Shown piece by piece: positions 42,421 through 51,569 of a stretch of 64,000 nucleotides of DNA. A program made the translations under genes and the position numbers. Origin of the DNA: Roseofilum capinflatum BLCC-M114 (GTDB lineage: Bacteria; Cyanobacteriota; Cyanobacteriia; Cyanobacteriales; Desertifilaceae); the NCBI RefSeq assembly GCF_030068505.1, contig NZ_JAQOSO010000092.1, forward strand, positions 92,808 through 156,807. Reading direction: 5' to 3'. The notes under the pieces are model-generated. The model did not search any database, had not been told where the DNA came from, and worked only from the letters and a program-made list of their open reading frames with translations. Numbering within the stretch: the stretch's first letter is position 1; the number at the start of each line of letters is the position of its first letter.

Positions 42421-45042
42421 ATGCGTATCTCACTGAACTGGTTGCAAGAACTCGTCGATATTACCCTGTCTGCCGATGAACTCGCTCATACTTTGACCAT
42501 GGCAGGCTTTGAAGTGGAAGACATTGAAGACCGCCGCACTTGGGCGGACGGAGTGGTAATTGGGGAAATTGTGGAAGCTGCACCCCACCCCAATGCCAAT
42601 AAGCTTCAAGTCTGTCAAGTTAATGTTGGCGCGGATGAACCCCTGAATATTGTCTGTGGAGCGGCTAATGCTCGCCAGGGAATTCGTGTCCCGGTGGCAG
42701 TGGTGGGGACTTATCTGAGCCAAATTGACTTGAAGATTAAACCGGCGAAACTGCGGGGAGTGAAATCTCATGGCATGATTTGCTCTCTGTCGGAATTGGG
42801 ACTGGAAAAAGAATCGGACGGGATTCATATTTTTACCCAAGAGGACTTAACCCTGGGGGCTGATGTGCGTCCCCTGTTGGGTTTGGATGATGTGGTTCTG
42901 GATCTGACTTCGACGGCTAACCGCGCTGATGCTCTGAGTTTGGTGGGTATTGCCAGGGAAGTGGCGGCGCTCACAGGTGCGGCGCTGAAATTGCCGAAGC
43001 TGGAGCCGTTTAATCCCCCTGGGCAGAATGGGAAGGTGGTGGTGAAGCTGGATGAACAGGGCGGGAAGACGAAGAATGATAGCCCTTATCCTTGTCCAGT
43101 TTATATCGGTACGGTGATTGAAGGTCTGCAACTGATGCCTTCTCCGGCTTGGCTACAGCAGCGCTTGGTGGCTTCGGGGGTGCGCCCGATTAATAATGTG
43201 GTGGATATCACTAATTATGTGCTGTTGGAATGGGGGCAACCGCTCCATGCTTTCGATTACGATCGCCTCCTCACCCTCACCAACACAGAATCCCCTACCC
43301 TTGGAGTACGCTTTGCCCGCACTGGGGAAACCCTGGTGACGCTCGATGGGCAATCTCGCAATCTGGGGACTGGGGCGAAGTCGGATACTCTGGTGATTAC
43401 GGCAAATGACCAACCGGTAGCCCTCGCGGGGGTGATGGGGGGAGAAGCCACAGAAGTCCATGACCAAACTACCCGCATTTTACTCGAAGCTGCCCTCTTT
43501 ACGCCCATCGTCACTCGCCGTTCTGCTCGCTCTCAAGGACTGCGAACTGAGGCTTCTGCCCGCTATGAGCGTGGGGTAAATCCGGCGGAGTTGGAAGTGG
43601 CGGCAGCACGGGCGATTCAACTGTTGCAAGAGTTGGCTTCTGGGCAAGTGGTGGCTGGAGATATGGCGGATTTTCGAGGCGATCGCCAAACCTGGGATCG
43701 GCAAATTTCCCTGCGTTGCGATCGCGTCAAACAGGTGTTAGGTTCTCCGTTAGCCAATCCCGGAGATCCCGATGCTGAACCAGAGGAAGGGGAACTGCTA
43801 CCGGAAGATGTGGAACGGATTTTAACGGCTTTGGGCTGTACTCTGGAACGACAAGAGACTTCAGCCAGCTCCCTGAGCGGAGTCGAAGGGAGCGCCCCGA
43901 CTTGGTTGGTCACGATTCCCCCCTATCGCACCCGTGATTTAGAGCGGGAAATCGATCTGATTGAAGAAGTGGCTCGCTTGTATGGCTATGATAACTTCTG
44001 TGAAACCCTACCCGCCCAATCGGAACCGGGCTATCTACCGGCTGATGAGTGGATTGCGCGGCAGTTGCGGGAGGCTCTGCGAGGAGTTGGCTTGACGGAA
44101 GTGATGCATTATTCCTATGGTCTCAGTCATCTGCGCCAAGATAGTTTGCTTTCGGCAGATTCCACTCAGGTGGCGATCGCCAATCCCCTGTTTACGGAAT
44201 ACTCCACCCTCCGCACCGAGTTATTATCGAACCTGATCTTGGCATTTCAGTACAATTTAGAACAAGGAAATGGCCCCCTAAATGGCTTTGAAATGGGCAG
44301 AGTCTTCTGGCGTGATGAAGATGGACTCATGGAAGCGGACTCTGTAGCGGGTATCATTAGTGCTGCGAGTGTGGGCAATTGGGTGCGCGGGGGCAAACCG
44401 GCAACCCTAAGCTGGTATGAAGCTAAAGGGCTTTTAGAGGCAGTGTTTGAGCGGGTGGGATTATCGACTCCAGGGGGTATTCTACCCGGTTCAGGCATTG
44501 CCCAAACCCAGGTCGAGTATCAACCCCATCAACAGGATAAGCGCTTTCATCCAGGGCGCACCGCTTCCTTGTGGTTGCAAGGGGAACGGTTAGGAACCTT
44601 TGGCCAACTTCATCCCCAGTTGTGTCAGGAGTTGGATATTCCGGATGAAGTGTATGGGTTTGAGCTGGATTTAGAGGTAATTTTGGCGACACTGGAACAG
44701 GATGAGAAGCTGCAACCGATTTATCAAGGGTATTCCACGTATCCGGGGAGCGATCGCGATTTAGCCTTCTTTGCCGATCGCCAAATTTCCGTCGCTGACA
44801 TTGAGAAGGTGATGGCGAAAGCAGCAGCGAAAGGACAACCGAAAGGCTCATCCTTATTGGAATCTATCGAAGTCTTCGATCAGTATCAAGGGGAAAATGT
44901 ACCCGAAGGACAACGCTCTTTAGCCTTTCGTCTCGTGTATCGAGCAGGCGATCGCACCTTAGCCGATGCCGATGTAGAACCCATCCATCAACAGGTACGA
45001 GATGCCTTAGTCGAGAAATTTAGCGTCACCCTCAGAAGTTGA
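42421..45042 (+). CDS. pheT: Phenylalanine-tRNA ligase beta subunit
   Basis: PheT forms the alpha2-beta2 enzyme that charges tRNA-Phe. The 873-residue protein carries an EMAP-type tRNA-binding N-domain ([13 protein letters not shown]), the B3/B4 editing domain with [12 protein letters not shown], the B5 domain, and a C-terminal anticodon-binding domain ([11 protein letters not shown]). A stretch at about residues 483-492 ([10 protein letters not shown]) falls between domains and is encoded by a unit that matches the CCCTTCGACT-type intergenic repeat, in frame. pheS is not in the window. Confidence 0.96.
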   Translation: MRISLNWLQELVDITLSADELAHTLTMAGFEVEDIEDRRTWADGVVIGEIVEAAPHPNANKLQVCQVNVGADEPLNIVCGAANARQGIRVPVAVVGTYLSQIDLKIKPAKLRGVKSHGMICSLSELGLEKESDGIHIFTQEDLTLGADVRPLLGLDDVVLDLTSTANRADALSLVGIAREVAALTGAALKLPKLEPFNPPGQNGKVVVKLDEQGGKTKNDSPYPCPVYIGTVIEGLQLMPSPAWLQQRLVASGVRPINNVVDITNYVLLEWGQPLHAFDYDRLLTLTNTESPTLGVRFARTGETLVTLDGQSRNLGTGAKSDTLVITANDQPVALAGVMGGEATEVHDQTTRILLEAALFTPIVTRRSARSQGLRTEASARYERGVNPAELEVAAARAIQLLQELASGQVVAGDMADFRGDRQTWDRQISLRCDRVKQVLGSPLANPGDPDAEPEEGELLPEDVERILTALGCTLERQETSASSLSGVEGSAPTWLVTIPPYRTRDLEREIDLIEEVARLYGYDNFCETLPAQSEPGYLPADEWIARQLREALRGVGLTEVMHYSYGLSHLRQDSLLSADSTQVAIANPLFTEYSTLRTELLSNLILAFQYNLEQGNGPLNGFEMGRVFWRDEDGLMEADSVAGIISAASVGNWVRGGKPATLSWYEAKGLLEAVFERVGLSTPGGILPGSGIAQTQVEYQPHQQDKRFHPGRTASLWLQGERLGTFGQLHPQLCQELDIPDEVYGFELDLEVILATLEQDEKLQPIYQGYSTYPGSDRDLAFFADRQISVADIEKVMAKAAAKGQPKGSSLLESIEVFDQYQGENVPEGQRSLAFRLVYRAGDRTLADADVEPIHQQVRDALVEKFSVTLRS
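43869..43896 (-). repeat. Interspersed repeat unit inside pheT
   Basis: The reverse complement reads GCGCTCCCTTCGACT and CCGCTCAGGGAG, matching the units at 6000-6060. It sits in frame and adds about nine residues between two domains of PheT. Confidence 0.7.
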
Positions 45043-45052
45043 TGAAGGTTTT

Positions 45053-45076
45053 AGGGTGCGTTATTGAACGCACCCT
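45053..45076 (+). terminator. Hairpin after pheT
   Basis: AGGGTGCGTT and AACGCACCCT are perfect 10-base arms with a 4-base loop, 10 bases after the pheT stop. No T-run follows, but the tight hairpin probably ends or stabilises the transcript. Confidence 0.6.
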
Positions 45077-45198
45077 AGTGCCGTGACACAGCTAAAATAG
45101 TGCATTAGCACAGGGTGGGTTAGGCGGCTAAAATCTAGACTCTGACAGCAATCTATCAATCCGCCGTAACCCACCATTTTAGGGTTGTCACGGCACTA
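45076..45198 (-). mobile_element. 123-bp TA-flanked MITE-like element, copy B
   Basis: A perfect 13-base terminal inverted repeat: TAGTGCCGTGACA at the left and TGTCACGGCACTA at the right, each including a TA. Same length as copy A at 17348-17470 but in reverse orientation. It lies between convergent genes, next to the pheT hairpin. Confidence 0.85.
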
Positions 45199-45212
45199 GG
45201 GTTGCTTCCCCT

Positions 45213-46010
45213 TTACTCCGGCTGCTTTAAATGAGCAAGAGTCTCAGTCACCGTTTCTAGGGGTAAATCCAGTAATTCGGCGATCGCCTCCGCAGGAAGT
45301 CCATAACTGAACATACGAGGAATCGCTTGTAATTTAGCCTCTTGTTGCCCAATTTGTTCCCCTTCAGTAAACGCTTCTTGATACACTTTCGTTTGTTTGA
45401 TATCGCTCAGTCCTAGCATGGCTTCTATTTCCTCCCGGCTTTTTTGCGGCAATTTGTAAACAATAATCGTTTCAATTAAATCAATCAGGTTTTGCTGTAC
45501 CTGTTGTGCGCTCAATTGGCTTTTGGTTTGTTCAATCAGCCTTTTAGCCAATTGGGGCGCTGTCTGTTCTTTCTCTATTATTAGCTTAAGCACCCCCAAC
45601 CCTAGGGAGCTTTGGGGCAGTTCATTCAGGTAAATGCGTGTCACTTGGGGAAGCAGCAGTTGAGTGCTAAAGTGGAGGGCATTTTCCCGTTCGATGTTGC
45701 GGTTGGGGTAAATCACCACAACTTGCCAAGGGTGAGGAGGTTGGTATTGTTTGAGGTAGAGGAACAGTTCGCTAAACAGGCGATAGTAGAGAGTCTCATC
45801 CGGTTGAAATTGGACTTCCGTGAGGTAAAAGGGGAGTTCTGGGTTAGGAGTGCTGGGGAGAAAAAGTCCATCTAAGCGAAAAGCCAGTTGTTTGACTTCA
45901 ACGGAGCTGAAGGTATAGAGGTTAGCGGTACTGGAGGGCAGTCCGCATACTTCAAAGAAGAATTCAGGGAAATCTTGGAAGACTTTGTAGAACAGGGTGT
46001 CGGTTTTCAT
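45213..46010 (-). CDS. DUF2887 protein (Rpn/PD-(D/E)XK nuclease type)
   Basis: This is a 265-residue protein of the DUF2887 family, related to Rpn recombination-promoting nucleases and transposase-like PD-(D/E)XK proteins. Features: FYKVFQDFPEFFFEV at the N-terminus, RLDGLFLP and YLTEVQFQ (the Asp and Glu-x-Gln of the core), and a Gln-rich C-terminal tail. Multicopy in cyanobacteria. Whether it cuts DNA in the cell is not shown. Confidence 0.85.
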   Translation of the reverse strand: MKTDTLFYKVFQDFPEFFFEVCGLPSSTANLYTFSSVEVKQLAFRLDGLFLPSTPNPELPFYLTEVQFQPDETLYYRLFSELFLYLKQYQPPHPWQVVVIYPNRNIERENALHFSTQLLLPQVTRIYLNELPQSSLGLGVLKLIIEKEQTAPQLAKRLIEQTKSQLSAQQVQQNLIDLIETIIVYKLPQKSREEIEAMLGLSDIKQTKVYQEAFTEGEQIGQQEAKLQAIPRMFSYGLPAEAIAELLDLPLETVTETLAHLKQPE

Positions 46011-46038
46011 GGGCGGCTGACACTTGAGGATGATTTAA

Positions 46039-46968
46039 TTATAGATCGACATCTGGAAAATCGGTAATTAAACCATCAATACCCAAATTCATAAATGCGT
46101 ACATTTCTTGCTGCCAATCCCCAGAAAAATTGGGTAAAACGAACTGAGATTCACGGCGAAATGTCCAGACATTGACGGTTAAATTCAGATCGTGACATTG
46201 CTTCACTAAATCTTGTCTACCGTTTGACCACAATAGTTCTTTATGTAATCCCAGACCACTGGCATATTGGGCGATTTTAGTTAATTCGGGAATACTGAGC
46301 AACTGTTGATAGGTGACTGAATCCCCCTTCATCATGCGATCGTAGGGTTGATCCTCGGCTTGTGCCATCAGTTGAATAAGACGCAAACCGGTTAAAGAGC
46401 GCAAATACTGCAAGCTTTCGATTTCAAAGGATAGAATTAAAATTGGGTCTAGGGAAAATTTATAGCCTTTGTTGTTCAGTAATTCGATTAATCGATCTTC
46501 AATGGGTAACCCAATACTGCGAAAATAATGGGAATGTTTAATTTCGATATAGAGAGTGATGGGGCGCTGTAGTTTCTGTTGGCTGACTTCATGCCATTGC
46601 AAAACTTCCGACAGGGTTAAAATCGGATATTGGAAATCATAATCAGAGGAGCGAAAACTAAAGGGTTCTTTGGCGCGTAAAGTCTTGATTTCTGCTAGGG
46701 TTAAATCTTCCGTAAACCAACCCTCTAGGGTATGCCCATAGATGGTTTTAGTGGTTCGATAATGGGATAACTCCGGATGGCTGATGATATCGGTGCTGTC
46801 GCTTAATTCAGAATCATGACGCACCACTAGCTCGCCGTCTTTAGTGGGGACAATATCTAGTTCTATCGCCTCCGCACCTTGGGCGATCGCCAACTCATAA
46901 GCCGCTATGGTATGCTCCGGACGATATCCGCTCGCTCCCCGATGGGCAATAATCACCGGTTTTGACAT
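46039..46968 (-). CDS. Glycerophosphodiester phosphodiesterase
   Basis: This is a 309-residue GDPD. IAHRGASGYRPEHT holds the first catalytic His and Arg, and AIELDIV with VVRHD supplies the Glu-Asp and second His. It has no signal peptide and is of the cytoplasmic UgpQ type or a membrane-side form. It hydrolyses glycerophosphodiesters to glycerol-3-phosphate and an alcohol. The next gene upstream on the same strand is an alpha/beta hydrolase, 37 bases away with a heptamer repeat in the gap. Confidence 0.92.
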   Translation of the reverse strand: MSKPVIIAHRGASGYRPEHTIAAYELAIAQGAEAIELDIVPTKDGELVVRHDSELSDSTDIISHPELSHYRTTKTIYGHTLEGWFTEDLTLAEIKTLRAKEPFSFRSSDYDFQYPILTLSEVLQWHEVSQQKLQRPITLYIEIKHSHYFRSIGLPIEDRLIELLNNKGYKFSLDPILILSFEIESLQYLRSLTGLRLIQLMAQAEDQPYDRMMKGDSVTYQQLLSIPELTKIAQYASGLGLHKELLWSNGRQDLVKQCHDLNLTVNVWTFRRESQFVLPNFSGDWQQEMYAFMNLGIDGLITDFPDVDL

Positions 46969-46992
46969 CCTAACAACCCCCTACCCATGTTT

Positions 46993-47024
46993 AATTGTTC
47001 ATTGTTCATTGTTCATTGTTCATT
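46993..47024. repeat. ATTGTTC heptamer tandem repeat
   Basis: Four to five perfect copies of the heptamer in the 37-base gap between two minus-strand genes. Similar tandem repeats occur at 4726, 22047, 54594 and 60180. Confidence 0.85.
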
Positions 47025-47923
47025 GATCTAATCCACTCTACCAGCGCTTGATTCACCTCTTGCGGTTGTTCATCATAAACACAATGTCCGGCTGCTTCAA
47101 TTTCCACCAACTGAGCCAGGGGATTTTGGGCAGCCAATAAGCGCCCCTGCTCAATTGAAAAAATGGGGTCTTGCTTGCCCCAAACCAGCAAGATGGGCAT
47201 CTGTAGCCGGGGAAACACCCGCCCCACATGGGGGGTATACTCCCGATCATTTTTCGACAGGAACAGACGACAGAGAACATCCACCGCTCCCGGATCTTGC
47301 GGAGGGGTAGCAATACTGTTCACTAGCTCCTCATCCACCCGATCCTTATTCACATAAACCGAGCGCAACCCTTGACGCACAAAGGGAACCAACAAAGGGG
47401 GATAAAACAGGAGACGAAACAGAGGAACCAGTAGAAACTTAGGCGTGAGTAGCCCTTCGAGAGATGCAAGGTTAGCTTGCACTGGAGACTCAAACAACTC
47501 TTCGCGGGAAGGGGGAACTGTGAACAATACTAACCCTTGTACCATCTCTGGATAAGTATCGGCGATCGCCAGCGCCACCGAACCCCCCAAAGAATGTCCC
47601 GCCAAAATCACCGGGCGCTTAATCATCGTCCGCCAAAACTCATACACCTGAGCCATCCATAACGGCGAACCATAGCGCTCTGGAGCCTTTTGCGACATCC
47701 CAAACCCCAGTAAATCCAGAGCATAAACCGAATGAAACTCACTCAAGGGTTGCAGATTATAGCGCCATTGGGCAAAACTAGAGCCAAACCCATGCAAAAA
47801 CACAATCGGGATCGCCTCCAAGCGCGATAAACTGCGAATATAGGTATAGCGGATACGCCATCCTCGCCAGATCCAAGTCCGTTGTGCCCCCATCGATTGA
47901 TGAGTAGATTTAAGATTCATCAT
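47006..47923 (-). CDS. Alpha/beta hydrolase
   Basis: This product of about 305 residues has the alpha/beta hydrolase fold. FLHGFGSSFAQW is the oxyanion region, GHSLGGSVAL carries the nucleophile Ser, DPIF the Asp and GHCVYDEQP the His. It may be an esterase or haloperoxidase-like enzyme; the substrate is unknown. The start is uncertain: ATGs at 47923, 47920 and 47932 lie near GGGAGG. The next gene, on the opposite strand, starts 33 bases away. Codons 12-25 are duplicated in the spacer at 48973-49015. Confidence 0.85.
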   Translation of the reverse strand: MMNLKSTHQSMGAQRTWIWRGWRIRYTYIRSLSRLEAIPIVFLHGFGSSFAQWRYNLQPLSEFHSVYALDLLGFGMSQKAPERYGSPLWMAQVYEFWRTMIKRPVILAGHSLGGSVALAIADTYPEMVQGLVLFTVPPSREELFESPVQANLASLEGLLTPKFLLVPLFRLLFYPPLLVPFVRQGLRSVYVNKDRVDEELVNSIATPPQDPGAVDVLCRLFLSKNDREYTPHVGRVFPRLQMPILLVWGKQDPIFSIEQGRLLAAQNPLAQLVEIEAAGHCVYDEQPQEVNQALVEWIRSMNNEQ

Positions 47924-47956
47924 CTGGATCATCCTCCCTATTTTCTCCTGGCTCTC

Positions 47957-48898
47957 ATGATTGACCACGATCGATTATTTAAGGAACTCCTCTCGACTTT
48001 TTTTGTCGAATTCCTGCAATTATTCTTCCCTCAAGTCATCCACTATATCGACACACAATCTATAATTTTACTCGACAAAGAAGTATTTACTGATGTCACC
48101 GAAGGCGAGAGACATGAAAGCGATTTAATCGCCCAAGTCCAGTTTCGCGGCAAACCCTCTTATTTTCTCATTCATATAGAAGCCCAAGCCACTTCCCAAA
48201 AGGACTTTGAGCAACGAATGTTTGTCTATTTTGCTCGCTTACATGAAAAATTCGCCTTACCCGTTTATCCCATCGTCCTCTTCTCCTATGATACACCGCT
48301 CAAAGAAGCCAAAAATCAATATAAAGTCACCTTCCCTGATTTAAACGTTTTAGAATTTAACTATCAGGTCGTGCAACTCAATCGCCTCAATTGGCGCGAT
48401 TTTCTCAATCAGCCCAATCCCATCGCTTCTGCTTTAATGGCTAAAATGAAAATTGCCCCCCAAGATAGACCCAAAGTCAAGGCCCAATGTTTACGATTAT
48501 TAACCACATTGAAGCTAGATCCAGCCCGGATGCAGTTAATCTCAGGATTTGTGGATACCTATCTCAAGCTGAATCGCTCAGAAGAGCTAGAATTTGAACA
48601 GGAAATTAGCACATTTACCCCATCGGAACAGGAGTCAGGTATGGAAATTATCACCAGTTGGATGGAAAAAGGAATTGAGCGAGGTATTGAGCGAGGTATC
48701 GAGCGAGGCATTGAACAGGGCTTCATCCGAGAGAAGGAATTAATTCTCCGTCAGATTAAACGTAAGTTGGGAGACATTGATTCTGGACTGGAAACCGAAA
48801 TCAAAGCTCTAGATATTGAGCGAGTAGAAGATTTGGCAGAAGCCTTACTAGACTTTAATTCGGTTGAAGATTTAACCGATTGGTTAAATCAAATCTAG
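47957..48898 (+). CDS. DUF4351 / Rpn-type protein with tandem peptide repeat
   Basis: This protein of 313 residues has an N-terminal nuclease-like domain (MIDHDRLFKELLSTFF, then ESDLIAQVQF and IHIEAQ, whose Asp and Glu match the PD-(D/E)XK pattern). A linker with four near-perfect GIER repeats (bases 48671-48720) leads to a C-terminal DUF4351 domain (about 255-313). The ATG at 47957 is chosen over an upstream in-frame start in hydrolase coding sequence. It is bracketed by a 43-base duplication of the hydrolase gene's 5' end. Confidence 0.85.
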   Translation: MIDHDRLFKELLSTFFVEFLQLFFPQVIHYIDTQSIILLDKEVFTDVTEGERHESDLIAQVQFRGKPSYFLIHIEAQATSQKDFEQRMFVYFARLHEKFALPVYPIVLFSYDTPLKEAKNQYKVTFPDLNVLEFNYQVVQLNRLNWRDFLNQPNPIASALMAKMKIAPQDRPKVKAQCLRLLTTLKLDPARMQLISGFVDTYLKLNRSEELEFEQEISTFTPSEQESGMEIITSWMEKGIERGIERGIERGIEQGFIREKELILRQIKRKLGDIDSGLETEIKALDIERVEDLAEALLDFNSVEDLTDWLNQI

Positions 48899-49256
48899 GG
48901 TGAGGGCTAACGACATTCCTTAAAATGGCCCAATAAAATTCTCCATCCCGGTCGAGAAAATCGGGCACACCAAGCGGATACACCATCCTCGTCAGATCCA
49001 AGTCCGTTGTGCCCCCTCTCCTGTCAGAGAGGGAGTGATATTATTATAGTTTTCCATGATGTAAGCGATGATAAAAATATTCCAATCTAGAGAACCGAAG
49101 AAATACTGAATATTCAACAAAAACAAAAAAATACACAAAATATTAATAGGTTATATCATAAATGCTCGACGATAAAATAAGGATAAGCTATAATACCATA
49201 GGAACCATAGTAAGTATACTTGCTTGAATTTCCGATTCATTACACCTCATCAACTC
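48899..49256. other. AT-rich spacer with hydrolase fragment
   Basis: This 358-base spacer carries at 48973-49015 a 43-base copy (two mismatches) of the hydrolase gene's 5' region at 47848-47890. The rest is AT-rich with no gene that I can support. Confidence 0.7.
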
Positions 49257-50186
49257 ATGACTACACAAAACATTCCTGAAGATAAGCTAAAAACCATCAA
49301 ATTCCTAGCAGAGTTTGCTGTGCGCCCGATGTTTAGAACCCCAGTTCATAAAAAACCTGATGAATATGGGATTACAGATTACGAAGATATTTACTTTCCC
49401 TCTGATGATGGTGTCCCCCTTGAAGGGTGGTTGATTCGTGCTAAAGATTCTGACAAATTAATTATTGCCAATCATCCCATGCCCATGAGTCGTTCTGGAT
49501 TCACCGGCCACTGGGGTCAGCCTTGGAGTGATGTCGATGATCTTGAGGTTGATTTTGTTAAGGCTTACGCTCATTTAGTTAATGCTGGATACAATGTTTT
49601 AGCTTACGACTTACGCAATCATGGCAATAGTGGCACGGCTAATGGGGGCATTTGCGGGATTGGACGCTATGAATGGAGAGATTGTGTTGGAGTCAAAAAA
49701 TATGTTGATTCTCACCCTGAACTGCAAAACATGACGATTGGTTTACTCAGTCGTTGCACGGGGGGAAATGCCCAATATGAAGCTATTCATAGATTCCCAG
49801 AATTATTCAAAAATGTCAAGTGTATGATGAGTCCTTTGACTGTTTCTATGACGGCTTTGATGACCGCCTTTGCTACCCTCCAAGGGGTTGGAGAATATAT
49901 GGATGTGATTGACTTTGAGCAAGTGAAGCTCGGTGGGTTCAAAAATAGTGAAATGACTCCTCATCTCTTTGCACCTTCTGTGAAAATGCCTGTTTTTATC
50001 AGTCAGGTGCTTGATGATATGTGGACGGATAACCCAAAAGATGGTCAAACCACGTTCGATTTATTAGCATCTGAAGAGAAAGAGATTTTCTGGATTGAGG
50101 GAACTAAAAGACGTTTTGATGGTTATAACTATTTTAGTAACAATCCGGAAAAAATGATTGCTTGGTTTGACAAGTATATGAATTGA
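49257..50186 (+). CDS. Alpha/beta hydrolase
   Basis: This protein of 309 residues has an alpha/beta hydrolase fold but an unusual nucleophile site. GLLSRCTGG replaces the normal G-x-S-x-G, so a Cys or neighbouring residue may be the nucleophile, as in dienelactone hydrolases. DYEDIYFPSDDG and AYDLRNHGNSG are typical of the DLH/serine-aminopeptidase-like group. I prefer the ATG at 49257 to an in-frame TTG at 49224. IS605-type sequence begins within 10 bases of its stop, so its 3' end may be at an insertion boundary. Confidence 0.8.
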   Translation: MTTQNIPEDKLKTIKFLAEFAVRPMFRTPVHKKPDEYGITDYEDIYFPSDDGVPLEGWLIRAKDSDKLIIANHPMPMSRSGFTGHWGQPWSDVDDLEVDFVKAYAHLVNAGYNVLAYDLRNHGNSGTANGGICGIGRYEWRDCVGVKKYVDSHPELQNMTIGLLSRCTGGNAQYEAIHRFPELFKNVKCMMSPLTVSMTALMTAFATLQGVGEYMDVIDFEQVKLGGFKNSEMTPHLFAPSVKMPVFISQVLDDMWTDNPKDGQTTFDLLASEEKEIFWIEGTKRRFDGYNYFSNNPEKMIAWFDKYMN

Positions 50187-50222
50187 CACTCCCCGACCTA
50201 AAGGTACGGGGATTCTTGGTTC
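50187..50222. other. IS200/IS605-type end hairpin
   Basis: CCCCGACCTAAAGGTACGGGG forms a short stem-loop (50192-50213) next to the 3' end of the tnpB remnant. Such hairpins mark the end of IS200/IS605-family elements and the 3' part of the guide (omega) RNA. It abuts the stop codon of the hydrolase gene. Confidence 0.7.
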
Positions 50223-51300
50223 ACGGAGATTACTTGCTTAGACAGAATTACTTCTGAGAAAGTAGAGGTATTCTCTCCCCAAGCGTTTATTGGGTCTAGC
50301 CCAAAAGTTCCCGTATGCCCTACGGTACTTAGTCCTTTTTTCAAAATATTGATGGCTGCATTTTCGTCTCGATCCAATACACAACCACAAGTACATACAT
50401 GGGTTCTTGTTGATAGAGATTTTTTCACCATTTCACCGCATTTAGAACAGTTTTGAGAAGTGTAGTTGGGTGAGACAGCAATTGTTATCTTGCCGTATTT
50501 AATCCCAAAATACTCTATCCATTCTCTAAATTGATGCCATGCCGCATCATTTATACTTTTAGCTAGACAGTGATTCTTAACTAAGTTTTTAACTCTTAAA
50601 TCTTCATAAGCTATCACATCGTTAGAGTGAACTACGCACCTGGCTGACTTTACAGCAAAGTCTTTACGTTGCCTACTGATTTTAAGATGAGCTTTAGCTA
50701 ATCTTTGTCTAGCTTTTTGTCTATTTTTACTCCCCTTTGTCTTTTTGGATAAACGTCTTTGAAGCGTTTTTAGTCGTTTCTCAGACTTTCTCAAGAATTG
50801 AGGATTCTCTACCTTGTTCCCCTCACTATCCGTATAAAAAGAAGACAAACCCACATCTAAGCCAATTCACTTACCTGATGGTTTAACCTCTTCTTTGACT
50901 TCACAAGAAAGCACAAATTGACAATAATAACCGTCCGCTCGTCTAATCAGTCTGACTCGTTTAATATCAGACTTTTGAAAATAAGCTAAATCCCACGTTC
51001 CTACTAACTTAAGAACGCCTATATTATTCTTGTCGGTGAACTTAACAGTTTTAGGGTCAAGAAGTTTCTACCCAGATTGCTTATACTCAACAGAGCGACT
51101 AAACTTCTTAAACTGAGGATAGCCTTTTTTCCCTGGTATTTTGCGTTTACAGTTATTGTAAAACCGACTAATTGAACTCCAAGCACGTTCAGCAAACGTG
51201 CTTGGAGTTCAATTAGTATAGCGCACCAAAAGTTGACTTGACAACCTTGAAATTTCAAAAGCCGTCCTAAAAGGACGTTGCTCTAAACCCAAATTTTCGG
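50198..51300 (-). pseudogene. tnpB: Decayed IS605-type TnpB
   Basis: This is a TnpB-like RNA-guided nuclease gene. The C-terminal part from 50854 down to 50198 is open and carries AYEDLRVKNLV, the zinc-ribbon CSKCG and CTCGC, and the RuvC Asp in DRDENAAINIL. Upstream, in the same frame, are a TGA at 50867-50869 and a TAG at 51068-51070 in place of a conserved Trp (context YKQSG*KL). Near 51167-51217 a 23-base inverted duplication ends homology, and the N-terminal part is missing. Not functional as a full protein. Confidence 0.85.
51167..51217. repeat. Perfect 23-base inverted duplication inside tnpB
   Basis: Arms 51167-51189 and 51195-51217 are exact reverse complements separated by a 5-base loop. 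The left arm is normal tnpB coding sequence (ERAWSSIS); the right arm repeats the same bases on the opposite strand. Confidence 0.85.
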
Positions 51301-51569
51301 TAATATCAAATCCAAATAAGCAGTTACACTCCCAAACCTCTCTCGGAGTGGGAGGGGGTCTAAAGATGTATCTAATCTATTCGAGAACGGCTATATAGCA
51401 GTAAGGTGGGCAGGCTCTGCTTGTCGCTAACTGTTCCTCAACCCTACCGATTGGTTTAAATCGGATGAGTTGGAAAGTCAAGTACATTTTTAATGTTCAA
51501 TTCAGTGGGCTTGCTCTAAATTGCTCTAAACTAGACCAGAGATCGTCGTGGAGAGTTCTAGAGCAGCCT
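51301..51569. other. Spacer upstream of the copper ATPase
   Basis: No gene is seen. At 51401-51416 a GTAAGGTGGGCAGG unit matches similar spacer units at 30718 and 55882. In-frame codons run upstream of the ATPase start from 51465 but look unlike the family. Confidence 0.45.
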
